Positions 34,301-41,885 of a stretch of 64,000 nt of DNA are shown piece after piece. This stretch comes from Flavonifractor sp. An82. Lineage in GTDB: Bacteria > Bacillota > Clostridia > Oscillospirales > Oscillospiraceae. The DNA lies in assembly GCF_002159265.1 (NCBI RefSeq), contig NZ_NFHG01000016.1, positions 21,707 to 85,706 on the forward strand. The letters run 5' to 3'. Each line of letters opens with the position of its first letter. Positions within the stretch are counted from its first letter, which is position 1. The position numbers were made by a program, and so were the translations under genes. A model generated the notes under the pieces. The model was not told the origin of the DNA and did no database searches. It saw only the letters and a program-made list of their open reading frames with translations.

Positions 34301-34875
34301 ATGCGGATGAGTCCCTGGTTGATGGCGGGGTCGCCGGGCAGGTTGTGGTCCTGGAGCTCCAGGTAGTAGCCGTCCTCCCCGAACAGCTCCCGCATCTCCA
34401 GGGCGATGGCCTTGGCCCCCTCGTAGTCCCCGGCCAGGATGCGCCGGGGCACCTCGCCGGACTGGCAGGCCGACAGGGCGATGAGCCCGCCGCAGTGCTG
34501 GCGCAGCAGCTCCTTGTCGATCCGGGGGCGGATGTAGAAGCCCTCGGTGAAGGCGCAGGAGTCCAGATAGCACAGGTTGCGGTAGCCCTCCTCGTTGCGG
34601 CACAGCAGGATCAGGTGGTACATGGCGGCGTCCAGCTCGTGGACCCGGTCGGTGCGGCTCCGGGGGGCCACGTAGACCTCGCAGCCGATGATGGGCTTGA
34701 TGCCCTCCGCCTTGCAGGCCTTGTAGAAGTCCACCACGCCGTACATGACGCCGTGGTCGGTGATGGCCACGGCGGGCTGGCCCAGCTCTTTCACCCGCTT
34801 GACCAGCAGGGGAATACGGCAGGCGCCGTCCAGCAGGGAAAACTCAGTATGGACGTGCAGGTGGACAAAGGACAT
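31399..34875 (-). CDS. dnaE: DNA polymerase III subunit alpha (DnaE)
   Basis: A 1158-residue replicative polymerase. The PHP domain is N-terminal (FVHLHVHTEFSLLDGACRI, residues 3-21). The polymerase core contains GPGRGSAAGSMVAY and the catalytic MPDIDIDFCIRRR (about 390-405). The helix-hairpin-helix region and an OB fold lie near the C-terminus (VTIAGVVSASRTRTTRNN). The length fits the DnaE1/DnaE type and not PolC, which has an internal exonuclease. Firmicutes generally also encode PolC, which is not in this window. AGGAGGTAACC precedes the ATG. Confidence 0.97.
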   Translation of the reverse strand: MSFVHLHVHTEFSLLDGACRIPLLVKRVKELGQPAVAITDHGVMYGVVDFYKACKAEGIKPIIGCEVYVAPRSRTDRVHELDAAMYHLILLCRNEEGYRNLCYLDSCAFTEGFYIRPRIDKELLRQHCGGLIALSACQSGEVPRRILAGDYEGAKAIALEMRELFGEDGYYLELQDHNLPGDPAINQGLIRIHQETGIPLVVTNDAHYLRREDAQMQDTLMCIQMGKTVDDPNRLKMETSELYVKSTEEMAALFPEYPEAVENTLKIAELCNMDFQFGTYHLPEFKLPEGYTNGDAYFEKLCREGYQRRYPDDPEGYRDRLAYEMGVIRQMGFVDYFLIVSDFIGYAKSQGIPVGPGRGSAAGSMVAYCMNITDVDPMKYSLYFERFLNPERVTMPDIDIDFCIRRRQEVIEYVQRKYGEDHVAQIVTFGTMAARGAIRDVGRALNIPYADVDAVAKQVPSGPGALHITLDEALKLSKPLKDLYEGDDRVKELIDTAKAIEGMPRHASTHAAGVVITRRPVMDYVPLAKNDESVVTQYVMTTLEELGLLKMDFLGLRNLTILDDTVKLVAQKNPGFSLADIPDNDPAVFQMLSDGKTSGVFQMESAGMTGVCVGLKPHDIEDITAIIALYRPGPMDSIPRFIACKHNPDKVKYKHPALEPILSVTYGCIVYQEQVIEIFRRLAGYTMGQADMVRRAISKKKKAQIEKERHTFVHGDPERNIAGCMANGIPQQTAEDIYDEIEAFAQYAFNKAHAVSYAIVAYHTAWFKCHYTKEYMAALLTSVLDSSEKVAEYIAECKDCGIPLLPPDINESGADFTVSGDHIRFGLVAVKGVGRGFINDVLTERKKGAFTSFPDFCQRMFDHDLNKRVLESLIKCGAFDSMGLFRSRLLDAYESLVDSIAQNKRKNLEGQFDLFGGGGDEPQYAPPLNLKNIPEFSRRELMTMEKETTGLYLSGHPMDEYRDLVKKRKAASIGAILSDFAQEGGPTTFRDEQRVTIAGVVSASRTRTTRNNTLMAYVTLEDDTGSMEMLVFARALGECGPYLKENVPLLAEGRISVRDEKAPQLMCDRVVPLDHLREGGEDQPQPAAKAKKLYIRIPGLEDSRWKKIRLVLTMFPGTEQLVVRCADTGKLLSTPCLIHPALVEELKELLGTDNVVVK

Positions 34876-34912
34876 AAGGTTACCTCCTAAGATCGGGGAT
34901 GAAAGGGGCGGT

Positions 34913-35185
34913 TCAGCAAATGGTGACGGTGCGCTCGCACTTGGGGCAGGTCACTTCGCCCTCCAGCCGCACCTTCAGGGCCTCCTGAAGGAGCAGCTTT
35001 TTGCAGTGGGGGCAGCGGAGCTTGGCCAGGGACAGCACGCCCAGCACCATGCCCACCACCAGGGCCAGCACGAACAGCAGTATGATGCGCAGCACAAAGC
35101 TGAGCAGAATCAGTACCGGAATGGCCATGGTCAGGCCCCAGAAGATCTTTTTCCAGGTTTCATTCAGCTGGATCATCCGATCCAT
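34913..35185 (-). CDS. Small membrane protein with C-terminal zinc ribbon
   Basis: A 90-residue protein. Two adjoining hydrophobic segments (about residues 13-33 and 34-53) precede a C-terminal zinc-ribbon with CPHC and CPKC pairs separated by about 22 residues. I recognise no named family. The build suggests a membrane-anchored, metal-stabilised adaptor facing the cytoplasm. It lies between dnaE and whiA in the same direction with short gaps (37 and 14 bases), so it is probably part of the same transcript. Confidence 0.7.
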   Translation of the reverse strand: MDRMIQLNETWKKIFWGLTMAIPVLILLSFVLRIILLFVLALVVGMVLGVLSLAKLRCPHCKKLLLQEALKVRLEGEVTCPKCERTVTIC

Positions 35186-35199
35186 CCTCCTTTTTCTTG

Positions 35200-36093
35200 T
35201 TACGAGCGGGACAGCTCCATCAATTTACGCAGCCGGTGGTTGAAGGCAGATTTGGATACCGGAGGATCGCACAGCTCGGCCAGCTGGGACAGGGTGAGCT
35301 CCGGATGGGCCATCCGCAGGTCCACCGCCTCCTTCAGCTTGTCCGGCAGGTCAGCCAGCATGCCCCGCTCTTCCAGCTTGTAGATGGCCTCGATCTGGCC
35401 CTGGGCGGCGTCCACCGCCTTGTCCAGGTTGGCGGCGTCGCAGTTGACCCGGCGGTTGATGCTCCCCCGCAGGTCCTTTTCTGCCTTGGCGTTCATCAGC
35501 TCCATGGCGGCCAGGGGGGCACCCATGGCGGTGAGGAAATCTTCAATGGCGTTGCTCTGCTTGAAGTAGGTGATGGCGTTGGACTTGCGGCTGCTCTCCT
35601 TGGGGGAGAAGCCCATCTCCAGCAGCAGGGCGTGGAGCTCCCGGCTCACCGACCGGTGGGAGGTGGCCAGCTCCAGGTGGTAGCGTTTGGTCGGGTCGGT
35701 CACCGAGCCTCCCGCCAGAAAGGCCCCCCGCAGGAAGGCGGAGCGGCAGTGGTCCTCCTCCAGCACGGCAAAGTTGATGTGGTGGGCCAGATCCTCCGCC
35801 GGGTCGTGGCCGTAGACGGCCCACAGGGCGGACAGCTTGTCCCGGTCTGTGATGGAAAAGATGCGCTTGCCCGCCCCCTCAGCGGGCAGACGGTCAAAGC
35901 GCACCTGGAAGGCCTTCTGAAACAGCTGGGGGAGCCGCTGGGCAAATTCCGGCGACTCGGTGGTGATGCGCACCTCGGCGGCGGTGGACAGGGAGCAGTA
36001 GAGCAGTACCCCGTAGGCCTCCGCCTGGGCGCAGCATTTCTTGGTGAGGGGCGCGCGGCACAGCTCGGCCTTCACCTGGGTGGAAAATGACAT
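35200..36093 (-). CDS. whiA: Sporulation/cell-division regulator WhiA
   Basis: A 297-residue DNA-binding protein. The N-terminal domain resembles LAGLIDADG homing endonucleases without their activity (FLRGAFLAGGSVTDPTKRYHLE, about 120-140). The C-terminal helix-turn-helix lies at about 250-290 (LTLSQLAELCDPPVSKSAFNHRLRKL). In Bacillus and Streptomyces WhiA affects division and sporulation. The ATG at 36093 follows GGGAGGG. An eight-residue upstream extension is unlikely. It belongs to the conserved murB-rapZ-yvcK-whiA order. Confidence 0.95.
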   Translation of the reverse strand: MSFSTQVKAELCRAPLTKKCCAQAEAYGVLLYCSLSTAAEVRITTESPEFAQRLPQLFQKAFQVRFDRLPAEGAGKRIFSITDRDKLSALWAVYGHDPAEDLAHHINFAVLEEDHCRSAFLRGAFLAGGSVTDPTKRYHLELATSHRSVSRELHALLLEMGFSPKESSRKSNAITYFKQSNAIEDFLTAMGAPLAAMELMNAKAEKDLRGSINRRVNCDAANLDKAVDAAQGQIEAIYKLEERGMLADLPDKLKEAVDLRMAHPELTLSQLAELCDPPVSKSAFNHRLRKLMELSRS

Positions 36094-36106
36094 GTTTCCG
36101 CCCTCC

Positions 36107-37123
36107 CTACAGCACACGGGTGGAGGCCCGCTCCTCGTACAGCTCCATCACCGCGGCGGACAGCCGGGCGAAGGAGTGGCGGGCGTAATCCAGGGTCTCG
36201 GAGGCCAGGGGCCGGGTGACCACCTCCACCCCCAGGGCCTCAATGGCCTCTTTGTCCACCACGATGGGGGCGGCATCCTCCTCCTTGTACCGCTCCAGCA
36301 GGCCGGGGCGCACCGGGGCAGAGTTGCACAGGCAGATGTCCACCAGGCCGGGACCGGAGTGGCGCAGCAGGGCCTTCACATGGTCGGAGGCCGTCATACC
36401 CTCGGTCTCGCCGTCCTGGGTCATAATATTGCAGATGTAGATTTTCATGGCCCTGGAGGCGCACACCGCCTCCGAGATGCCGTCCACCAGCAGGTTGGGG
36501 ATGACACTGGTGTACAGGGAGCCGGGGCCCAGCAGGATCAGGTCAGCCTCCTCAATGGCCCGAATGGCCTCGGGCAGGGCATGGGGGTGCTCGGGCAGCA
36601 GACGGACGCTCTGGATGCGGCAGTCCTGGGCCTTTTTGAAGTCGCTGATCTTGGACTCGCCCTGGACCCGGGTGCCGTTTTCAAAGGTGGCCTCCAGTAC
36701 CACGTCGGCGTTGGTCACCGGCAGTACCCGACCGGTGATGGCCAGGACCTGGCTCATTTTGGACACCGCCTCGTCGAAGGAACCGGAGATGCCGTTGAGG
36801 GCGGCCAGGATCAGGTTGCCGAAGGACTGGCCGGTGAGATTACCGGAGCCCTGGGGGAAGCGGTAGGTGAGCAGCTCCTGCATCAACGGCTCGGCGTTGG
36901 CCAGGGCCTCCATGCAGTGGCGGATATCCCCCGGCGGGGGCATGCCCAGATCCTGGCGCAGCATGCCGGAGCTGCCGCCGTCGTCGGCCACGGTGACGAT
37001 GGCGGTGAGATTCTTGGTGTGGTTCTTGAGACCACGGAGCATGGTGGACAGGCCGGTGCCGCCGCCGATGGCGACGACCTTGGGCCCCTGGGCCCAGCGG
37101 CGTTCATAAAAGGACTGATACAC
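36107..37123 (-). CDS. yvcK: YvcK-family protein (gluconeogenesis factor, CofD fold)
   Basis: A 338-residue CofD-like protein with KVVAIGGGTGLSTMLRGLK at residues 14-32 and VTVADDGGSSGMLR at about 42-55, the phosphosugar or nucleotide-binding loops of the family. Bacillus YvcK binds UDP-sugars and influences cell-wall synthesis and growth on gluconeogenic carbon. GPGSLYTSVIPNLLVDGI is the later family motif. The start is GTG at 37123 with GGAGGAG upstream. It lies 13 bases after rapZ and 13 bases before whiA. Confidence 0.95.
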   Translation of the reverse strand: MYQSFYERRWAQGPKVVAIGGGTGLSTMLRGLKNHTKNLTAIVTVADDGGSSGMLRQDLGMPPPGDIRHCMEALANAEPLMQELLTYRFPQGSGNLTGQSFGNLILAALNGISGSFDEAVSKMSQVLAITGRVLPVTNADVVLEATFENGTRVQGESKISDFKKAQDCRIQSVRLLPEHPHALPEAIRAIEEADLILLGPGSLYTSVIPNLLVDGISEAVCASRAMKIYICNIMTQDGETEGMTASDHVKALLRHSGPGLVDICLCNSAPVRPGLLERYKEEDAAPIVVDKEAIEALGVEVVTRPLASETLDYARHSFARLSAAVMELYEERASTRVL

Positions 37124-37136
37124 GGCGGCTCCTCCT

Positions 37137-37997
37137 TTATGCCCGGGTCATATCCCGGTGATTTTCCGTGGCCTGATAGCCCTTCTGCTTGATGAACTCG
37201 GCCAGAGCGTGGGTGATGGCCACCGAGCGGTGCTGACCGCCGGTGCAGCCCACGGCGATGACCAGGGCGGCCTTGCCCTCCGCCACATAGAGGGGGAGGA
37301 GAAAGCCGATGAGATTCTCCAGGTAGTTCATGAATTCGGTGGTCTGGCGGTAGCCGAACACGAAATCGTATACCCCGTCGTCCAGACCGGTCTGGTGGCG
37401 CAGCTCGGCGATGTAGTAGGGGTTGGGGAGAAAGCGCACGTCGAACACCAGGTCGGCCTCGATGGGAATGCCGTACTTGAAGCCGAAGGAGGTGACGCTG
37501 ACGCTCATCTCCGGGGTGTCGCCCCCGTGGCCGAAGAGCCGCAGTACCTCTCCCCGCAGCTTGGCGGTGGAAAGGGCGGAGGTGTCGATGATGTACTCCG
37601 CCCGCTGGCGGACGGGGGAGAGGACGGTGCGCTCCAGCCGGACGGCCTCGTCCAGGGAGTGGGCCGAGCCTGCCAGAGGGTGTCCCCGGCGGGTCTCCTT
37701 GTACCGCTTGATGATGGCCTCCACGCTGGCCTCCACAAAGAGGATCTTGTAGTCGCACCCCATCTCTTGCAGGGCGTCCAGGGCGGAGAAAAGCCCGTCG
37801 AAGGTCTGGCCGCCCCGAATGTCGGTGACCAGGGCCACCCGGTCGTACCGGGAGGGGTTGGCCATGCACAGCTCGGCAAACTTGGGGATCAGGGGGGCGG
37901 GCATATTGTCCACCACATAGAAGCCGATGTCCTCCAGGAAGGAGGCCGTCTTACTCTTTCCCGCGCCGGACAGGCCGGAAATAATGATAAAATCCAT
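37137..37997 (-). CDS. rapZ: RNase adapter / nucleotide-binding protein RapZ (YvcJ)
   Basis: A 286-residue P-loop protein. Walker A is GLSGAGKS at residues 8-15. DNMPAPLIPKFAELC and FVEASVEAIIKRYKETRRGHPL are family signatures. The C-terminal half contains VTSFGFKYGIPIEADLVFDVRFLPNPYY and IAVGCTGGQHRSVAITHALAE. In E. coli RapZ controls glmS mRNA decay. Bacillus YvcJ hydrolyses GTP and its role differs. glmS lies 35 kb away in this window, and no link between them is implied by the sequence. Confidence 0.95.
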   Translation of the reverse strand: MDFIIISGLSGAGKSKTASFLEDIGFYVVDNMPAPLIPKFAELCMANPSRYDRVALVTDIRGGQTFDGLFSALDALQEMGCDYKILFVEASVEAIIKRYKETRRGHPLAGSAHSLDEAVRLERTVLSPVRQRAEYIIDTSALSTAKLRGEVLRLFGHGGDTPEMSVSVTSFGFKYGIPIEADLVFDVRFLPNPYYIAELRHQTGLDDGVYDFVFGYRQTTEFMNYLENLIGFLLPLYVAEGKAALVIAVGCTGGQHRSVAITHALAEFIKQKGYQATENHRDMTRA

Positions 37998-38008
37998 GGG
38001 AACTCACC

Positions 38009-38923
38009 TCAAAAGCCCAAAAACTTCACTTCTGGTTCCAGTGTCACGCCGGTCTCCCGGTACACAGTATTCTGAATCAGCTCCATGAGCCGGCGCACGT
38101 CGTCGGCGGTGGCGCCCCCCCGGTTGACCACGAAGCCGGCGTGCTTCTCGGACACCTGGGCCCCGCCGATGCCAACGCCCTTCAGGCCGCACTGCTCGAT
38201 GAGGGCGGCGGCGAAATAGCCCTCGGGACGCTTGAAGGTGCTGCCGGCGGAGGGCAGGTCCAGGGGCTGCTTGGAGCGGCGCTTCTGGGCCAGCTCATCC
38301 ATTTTGATCTTGATGAGGGAGGGGACGCCCTGGGCCAGTTCAAACTCGGCCTCCAGAATGAGCCACTCCGGGTGGTCGGTAAACAGACTGTGCCGGTAGG
38401 TGAGGGCGCACTCCTCCACAGGCAGGGTGACTACCTCACCGGCGTCGTTGAGGAAGGTGACGGAGGTGAGTACCTGGACCAGCTCGCCGCCGTAGGCCCC
38501 TGCGTTCATGGTGACGCCGCCGCCCAGGGTGCCGGGGATGCCGTGGGCAAACTCCAGACCGGTGAGGCCCTGTCCCCAGGCCGCCATGGCCAGCCGGGCC
38601 AGAGGAATGCCGCTCTCCGCCCGCAGACGGCGGTTGACCACCCTGGTCTGATCCAGCCCGGTGGTCTTGACGATAAAGCCGTCGAACCCCTGGTCGGACA
38701 CCAGCAGATCGCTGCCGTTGCCCAGAAAGAAGGGAGAGATACCCAGCTCCCTGGCCGCCCGGACCGCGGCCACGGCCTCCTTCTGGGTGGCAGGCAGGGC
38801 CATGAGCCGGGCGGGGCCGCCGATGCGGAAGGTGGTGTGGCGGCTCATAGGCTCATACTCCCGCAGCTCCAGCTGGGGGGCGCGGCGGTTCAGTTCCTCG
38901 ATCAGTGCAGTCATTTGGTCCAT
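38009..38923 (-). CDS. murB: UDP-N-acetylenolpyruvoylglucosamine reductase
   Basis: A 304-residue flavoenzyme that makes UDP-MurNAc for peptidoglycan. The FAD-binding segment HTTFRIGGPARLMALPAT (about 35-52) and FLGNGSDLLVSDQGFDG (about 75-91) are typical. IPGTLGGGVTMNAGAYGGE (about 134-152) and PSAGSTFKRPEGYFAAALIE (with the catalytic Ser region) are intact, and the final GVTLEPEVKFLG is canonical. The ATG at 38923 follows AAGGAGG. It is the first gene of the murB-rapZ-yvcK-whiA run. Confidence 0.96.
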   Translation of the reverse strand: MDQMTALIEELNRRAPQLELREYEPMSRHTTFRIGGPARLMALPATQKEAVAAVRAARELGISPFFLGNGSDLLVSDQGFDGFIVKTTGLDQTRVVNRRLRAESGIPLARLAMAAWGQGLTGLEFAHGIPGTLGGGVTMNAGAYGGELVQVLTSVTFLNDAGEVVTLPVEECALTYRHSLFTDHPEWLILEAEFELAQGVPSLIKIKMDELAQKRRSKQPLDLPSAGSTFKRPEGYFAAALIEQCGLKGVGIGGAQVSEKHAGFVVNRGGATADDVRRLMELIQNTVYRETGVTLEPEVKFLGF

Positions 38924-38996
38924 AGGGGCCTCCTTGCTGTAATACATCGTATCAAACAATATTATACCAAAAAGCGGGGCGGAATAGAAGCATGGG

Positions 38997-39746
38997 TTAG
39001 CTCAGCCCGAAGTCCTCAAACTCCGCTCTGCTGCCCCGGAACACGTTCAGGTCAATCAGGGGCTGGGCGCCGGAATAGCCCTCCAGCCGGGCGGAGTGGG
39101 AGTACTGCCAGAAATGCCACCGGGGCACCAGAGGGAACACGGTGGGGCTGGAGCACCACACAGGATAGTCAGCGTACTTGCTGCCGGACAGGTAGTTGTA
39201 GTAGGAGCGGTAGGTCACATAGAGAATGGGCTTGACGCCGTAGTGGGCCTCCAGCTTCTCCAGCAGGGGGTCCAGGATGGACTGGACCCGGACCTTGTCC
39301 GGGGGGTGCTCCAGGTATTCCCCATAGAACTCGATATCCACCACCGGGGGGAGGGCGCTCTGGGTGACCGGGACAGCCGAAATGAAGTTGTCGGCCTGAG
39401 TCTCGCCGGGGCTGTCGTAGCTGAGGAAGTGGTAGGCCCCGGCCCGGATGCCCGCCTCCGCCGCGCCGGTCCAGTTGGCGGAAAAGCGGGTGTCCTGAAG
39501 CAGGGAACCTTCAGTGGCCTTGATGAAGGCGAAGTCAACCCCCTGGTTTGCCAGGGCGGTCCAGTCCACCGTTCCCTGGTAGGAGGACAGGTCTACGCCG
39601 AAAACCTCCCACTGCTCCGGATCGGACTCATGGGAGTAGAGGATCAGACCCCGCCAGCGCAGCAGGAAAAAGCCCAGCAGGGCCAGGGCCGCCAGAACGA
39701 GCAGCACAAGGATGATCCGCCCCAGAATGCGGAAGAATCGTTTCAA
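38997..39746 (-). CDS. Membrane-anchored GH25 lysozyme
   Basis: A 249-residue muramidase of glycoside hydrolase family 25. One N-terminal membrane anchor (about 9-30) is followed by the catalytic barrel. FGVDLSSYQGTVDW carries the first catalytic Asp, VDIEFYGE the DxE pair, and RWHFWQYSHSARLEGYSG is a family end motif. The start is TTG at 39746, with a weak GGTGATG upstream. It may work in wall turnover or sporulation and stands alone. Confidence 0.9.
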   Translation of the reverse strand: MKRFFRILGRIILVLLVLAALALLGFFLLRWRGLILYSHESDPEQWEVFGVDLSSYQGTVDWTALANQGVDFAFIKATEGSLLQDTRFSANWTGAAEAGIRAGAYHFLSYDSPGETQADNFISAVPVTQSALPPVVDIEFYGEYLEHPPDKVRVQSILDPLLEKLEAHYGVKPILYVTYRSYYNYLSGSKYADYPVWCSSPTVFPLVPRWHFWQYSHSARLEGYSGAQPLIDLNVFRGSRAEFEDFGLS

Positions 39747-39851
39747 ACAGCATCACCAAATAGATAGGGTATCGATACGCACGACAGCGTGCTCAATAAA
39801 TATTATCATACCCGGATACGGGGCAAAAGGCAAGCAAAACCAGCCGCCCGC

Positions 39852-39881
39852 AAAAAAAGCGCGCCGCAGCTTGCGGCGCGC
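39852..39881 (-). terminator. Terminator after brnQ
   Basis: GCGCGCCGCA (39859-39868) pairs with TGCGGCGCGC (39872-39881). On the minus strand a T7 run follows (A7 at plus 39852-39858). Confidence 0.9.
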
Positions 39882-39888
39882 CTTGAGA

Positions 39889-41184
39889 TCAAGCGGTTTG
39901 TTTTCGACCGGACAGGAGCAGGCCCAGCAGGATGCCTGCCACAGCGGGCAGCACCCAGCCCAGGTCAATGGATGCCAGAGGCACCGCGTCCAGGAAGTCC
40001 AGAGGCAGCCCGGCGCTCTGCAGGGCGTAGAGCAGGCTGGCCACGCCGGTAAAGAGGATGGACACCGGATAAACCAGCCGCCGTCCCTCCAGCCAGCGCT
40101 GGAAGAAGGACAGGGCGATGAGCACGATGGCCATGGGGTAGAGCACCCCAAGCACCGGGGCGGACACCGAGATGATCTGGGCCAGACCGGCGTTGGAGAT
40201 CACCATGCTGACTACGGCGAAGAGTACTGCCCAGCCCCGGTAGCTCAGCTTGGGGAAGAGCTTGTGGAAGAACTCGCCGCAGGAGCTGATGAGGCCCACG
40301 CACACGTTGAAGCAGGCGATGATGAAGATGGCGGCCAGCAGGGCGTTGCCCACAGGCCCGAAGAGCAGGCCCACCACATTGGTGAGGGCGGCGGCTCCGT
40401 CGGTGGGATTGGGGATGGCGCCGCCGGACAGGGCGCCGATGTGAGCCAGCATGGCATACACGATAAGCAGCATCACCCCGGCGATGATACCGGAGCGGAT
40501 GGTGCCCTTCACCACGGCGCTCTCCTCTTTCACCCCTCTGGCCCGGATATTGACGGCGATGACGATGCCGAAGGCCAGGGCGGCGATGGTGTCCATGGTC
40601 TGGTAGCCCTCCAGAAAGCCCTTGACCACCGGGTGGGTCACATAATCCCCGGAGGCGGCGCCGTAGCCCGACAGGGGATTGACGAGACAGCCGGCGAAGG
40701 TGACCACGATCAGGACCACCAGGATGGGACACATGATCTTGCCCAGCCGGTCGGTGAGCTTCTCCGGCCGCAGGGCGATGAACAGGGCGGCGGAAAAGAA
40801 TACCAAAGAATAGATCAGCCGGAAGAGGGACAGCGGGGCGTCCGGTCCGGCAAAGGGTGGGATAGCCATTTCAAAGGAGGTGGTGGCGGTGCGGGGAATG
40901 GCCAGACAGGGACCGATGGCCAGATAGGCGGCGATGGTGAAGGCCATGGAAAACAGGGGGTGGACCCGGCTGCACAGGGTATCCAGACCGCCGGACCGGG
41001 CCACAGCCACCACGCCCAGCACCGGCAGACCTACGGCGCTGATGGCCAGACCTACAAAGGCGGGCCAGGTGGCGGTGCCCGCCTGGGCGGCAATGCCCGG
41101 GGGGAAGATCAGGTTGCCCGCACCAAAAAACATGGAAAACAGTGTGAAGCCCACCAGAAGCAGGTTTTTGCCCTTGAGCTGCAT
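39889..41184 (-). CDS. brnQ: Branched-chain amino acid transporter (LIVCS, BrnQ)
   Basis: A 431-residue sodium- or proton-coupled carrier for leucine, isoleucine and valine with about 12 helices. The N-terminal LLLVGFTLFSMFFGAGNLIFPPGIA is the unmistakable first-helix motif of BrnQ. RTATTSFEMAIPPF and GYQTMDTIAALAFGIVIAVNIRA are also typical. AGAGAGG precedes the ATG. The gene stands alone, with a MITE-like repeat lying across its upstream region. Confidence 0.95.
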   Translation of the reverse strand: MQLKGKNLLLVGFTLFSMFFGAGNLIFPPGIAAQAGTATWPAFVGLAISAVGLPVLGVVAVARSGGLDTLCSRVHPLFSMAFTIAAYLAIGPCLAIPRTATTSFEMAIPPFAGPDAPLSLFRLIYSLVFFSAALFIALRPEKLTDRLGKIMCPILVVLIVVTFAGCLVNPLSGYGAASGDYVTHPVVKGFLEGYQTMDTIAALAFGIVIAVNIRARGVKEESAVVKGTIRSGIIAGVMLLIVYAMLAHIGALSGGAIPNPTDGAAALTNVVGLLFGPVGNALLAAIFIIACFNVCVGLISSCGEFFHKLFPKLSYRGWAVLFAVVSMVISNAGLAQIISVSAPVLGVLYPMAIVLIALSFFQRWLEGRRLVYPVSILFTGVASLLYALQSAGLPLDFLDAVPLASIDLGWVLPAVAGILLGLLLSGRKQTA

Positions 41185-41214
41185 AGTATCCTCTCTTTCT
41201 GCGTGAAAGGGCCT

Positions 41215-41377
41215 AGGCCTTGTTTGAATATTGTCAACAAGCCCAATCGCCGGGCCTTTTGCCCCCTGGGCGGCACAATTTTTCCTTGAAATCCGTCAGG
41301 ATTCCTGCAAAAAAATTGCTTGCCAGCGGCCAAAATTCCTCGCCGCTGGGCATATCGCCAATATTCAAACAAGGCCT
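41215..41377. repeat. MITE-like inverted-repeat element upstream of brnQ
   Basis: A perfect 19-bp terminal inverted repeat, AGGCCTTGTTTGAATATTG at 41215-41233 and its complement at 41359-41377, bounds 163 bases. The two halves remain similar inwards (GCCCA, CGCCG, TTTTG, CAATTTTT blocks recur), so the whole can fold into one long imperfect hairpin. It encodes no gene. The structure is that of a miniature inverted-repeat element or palindromic dispersed repeat. I see no clear target duplication. Confidence 0.65.
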
Positions 41378-41408
41378 TGACGACCCCATGAAATTTTGCA
41401 TGGAAGTA

Positions 41409-41443
41409 AAAACAGCGGCATACCAGTGGTATGCCGCTGTTTT
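41409..41443. terminator. Terminator after the ferredoxin gene
   Basis: AAAACAGCGGCATACCA (41409-41425) is the exact complement of TGGTATGCCGCTGTTTT (41427-41443). The hairpin has U-rich ends in both directions and lies 18 bases after the ferredoxin stop codon. Confidence 0.9.
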
Positions 41444-41461
41444 CTTTACGCAGTGCGCCAA

Positions 41462-41632
41462 TTAGCCCTGGGAAATAGCACCCGTGGGGCAGGTGTCGGC
41501 ACAAGTACCGCAATCGATGCAGGAACCGGCGTCGATCACGTAGTGGTCATCGCCCTGAGCGATAGCACCAACGGGGCAAGCGCCCTCGCAAGCGCCACAG
41601 CTCACGCAAGCGTCGCTGATGACATAGGCCAT
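41462..41632 (-). CDS. 2[4Fe-4S] clostridial-type ferredoxin
   Basis: A 56-residue electron carrier. Two complete cluster motifs, CVSCGACEGACPVGA and CIDCGTCADTCPTGA, are present with the normal CxxCxxCxxxCP spacing. The ATG at 41632 follows GGAGGTGG. Such ferredoxins accept low-potential electrons from pyruvate oxidation and from EtfAB bifurcation, so it may serve the lactate pathway, but the gene is monocistronic and far from it. Confidence 0.96.
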   Translation of the reverse strand: MAYVISDACVSCGACEGACPVGAIAQGDDHYVIDAGSCIDCGTCADTCPTGAISQG

Positions 41633-41664
41633 CGGATCCACCTCCAAACTTCAAAGCTAACGCT

Positions 41665-41692
41665 ATTGTATCATAACTTTTCAAAATTGCAA
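41665..41692 (-). promoter_or_regulatory. Ferredoxin gene promoter
   Basis: On the minus strand TTGCAA (plus 41687-41692) and TACAAT (plus 41665-41670) are 16 bases apart. The remaining bases up to the clpC start (41693-41885) hold no promoter I would commit to. Confidence 0.7.
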
Positions 41693-41885
41693 TGCTAAAA
41701 TGTGTGTACTGTGGGTATATTTTTTTCTGGCGGGAAAAATGATAACTGCGATGCACAGCCGGAAGGGAGCGATCCGATGGACAGAGCGTCGAGATTCCGC
41801 ATGGATGCGGCGGGGGATTTGACCCCCCAGCTGAACGGAGCCCCCAGCAGCGGGGCCCATCCGCACAGAACAAAGGAGAAGGGGC

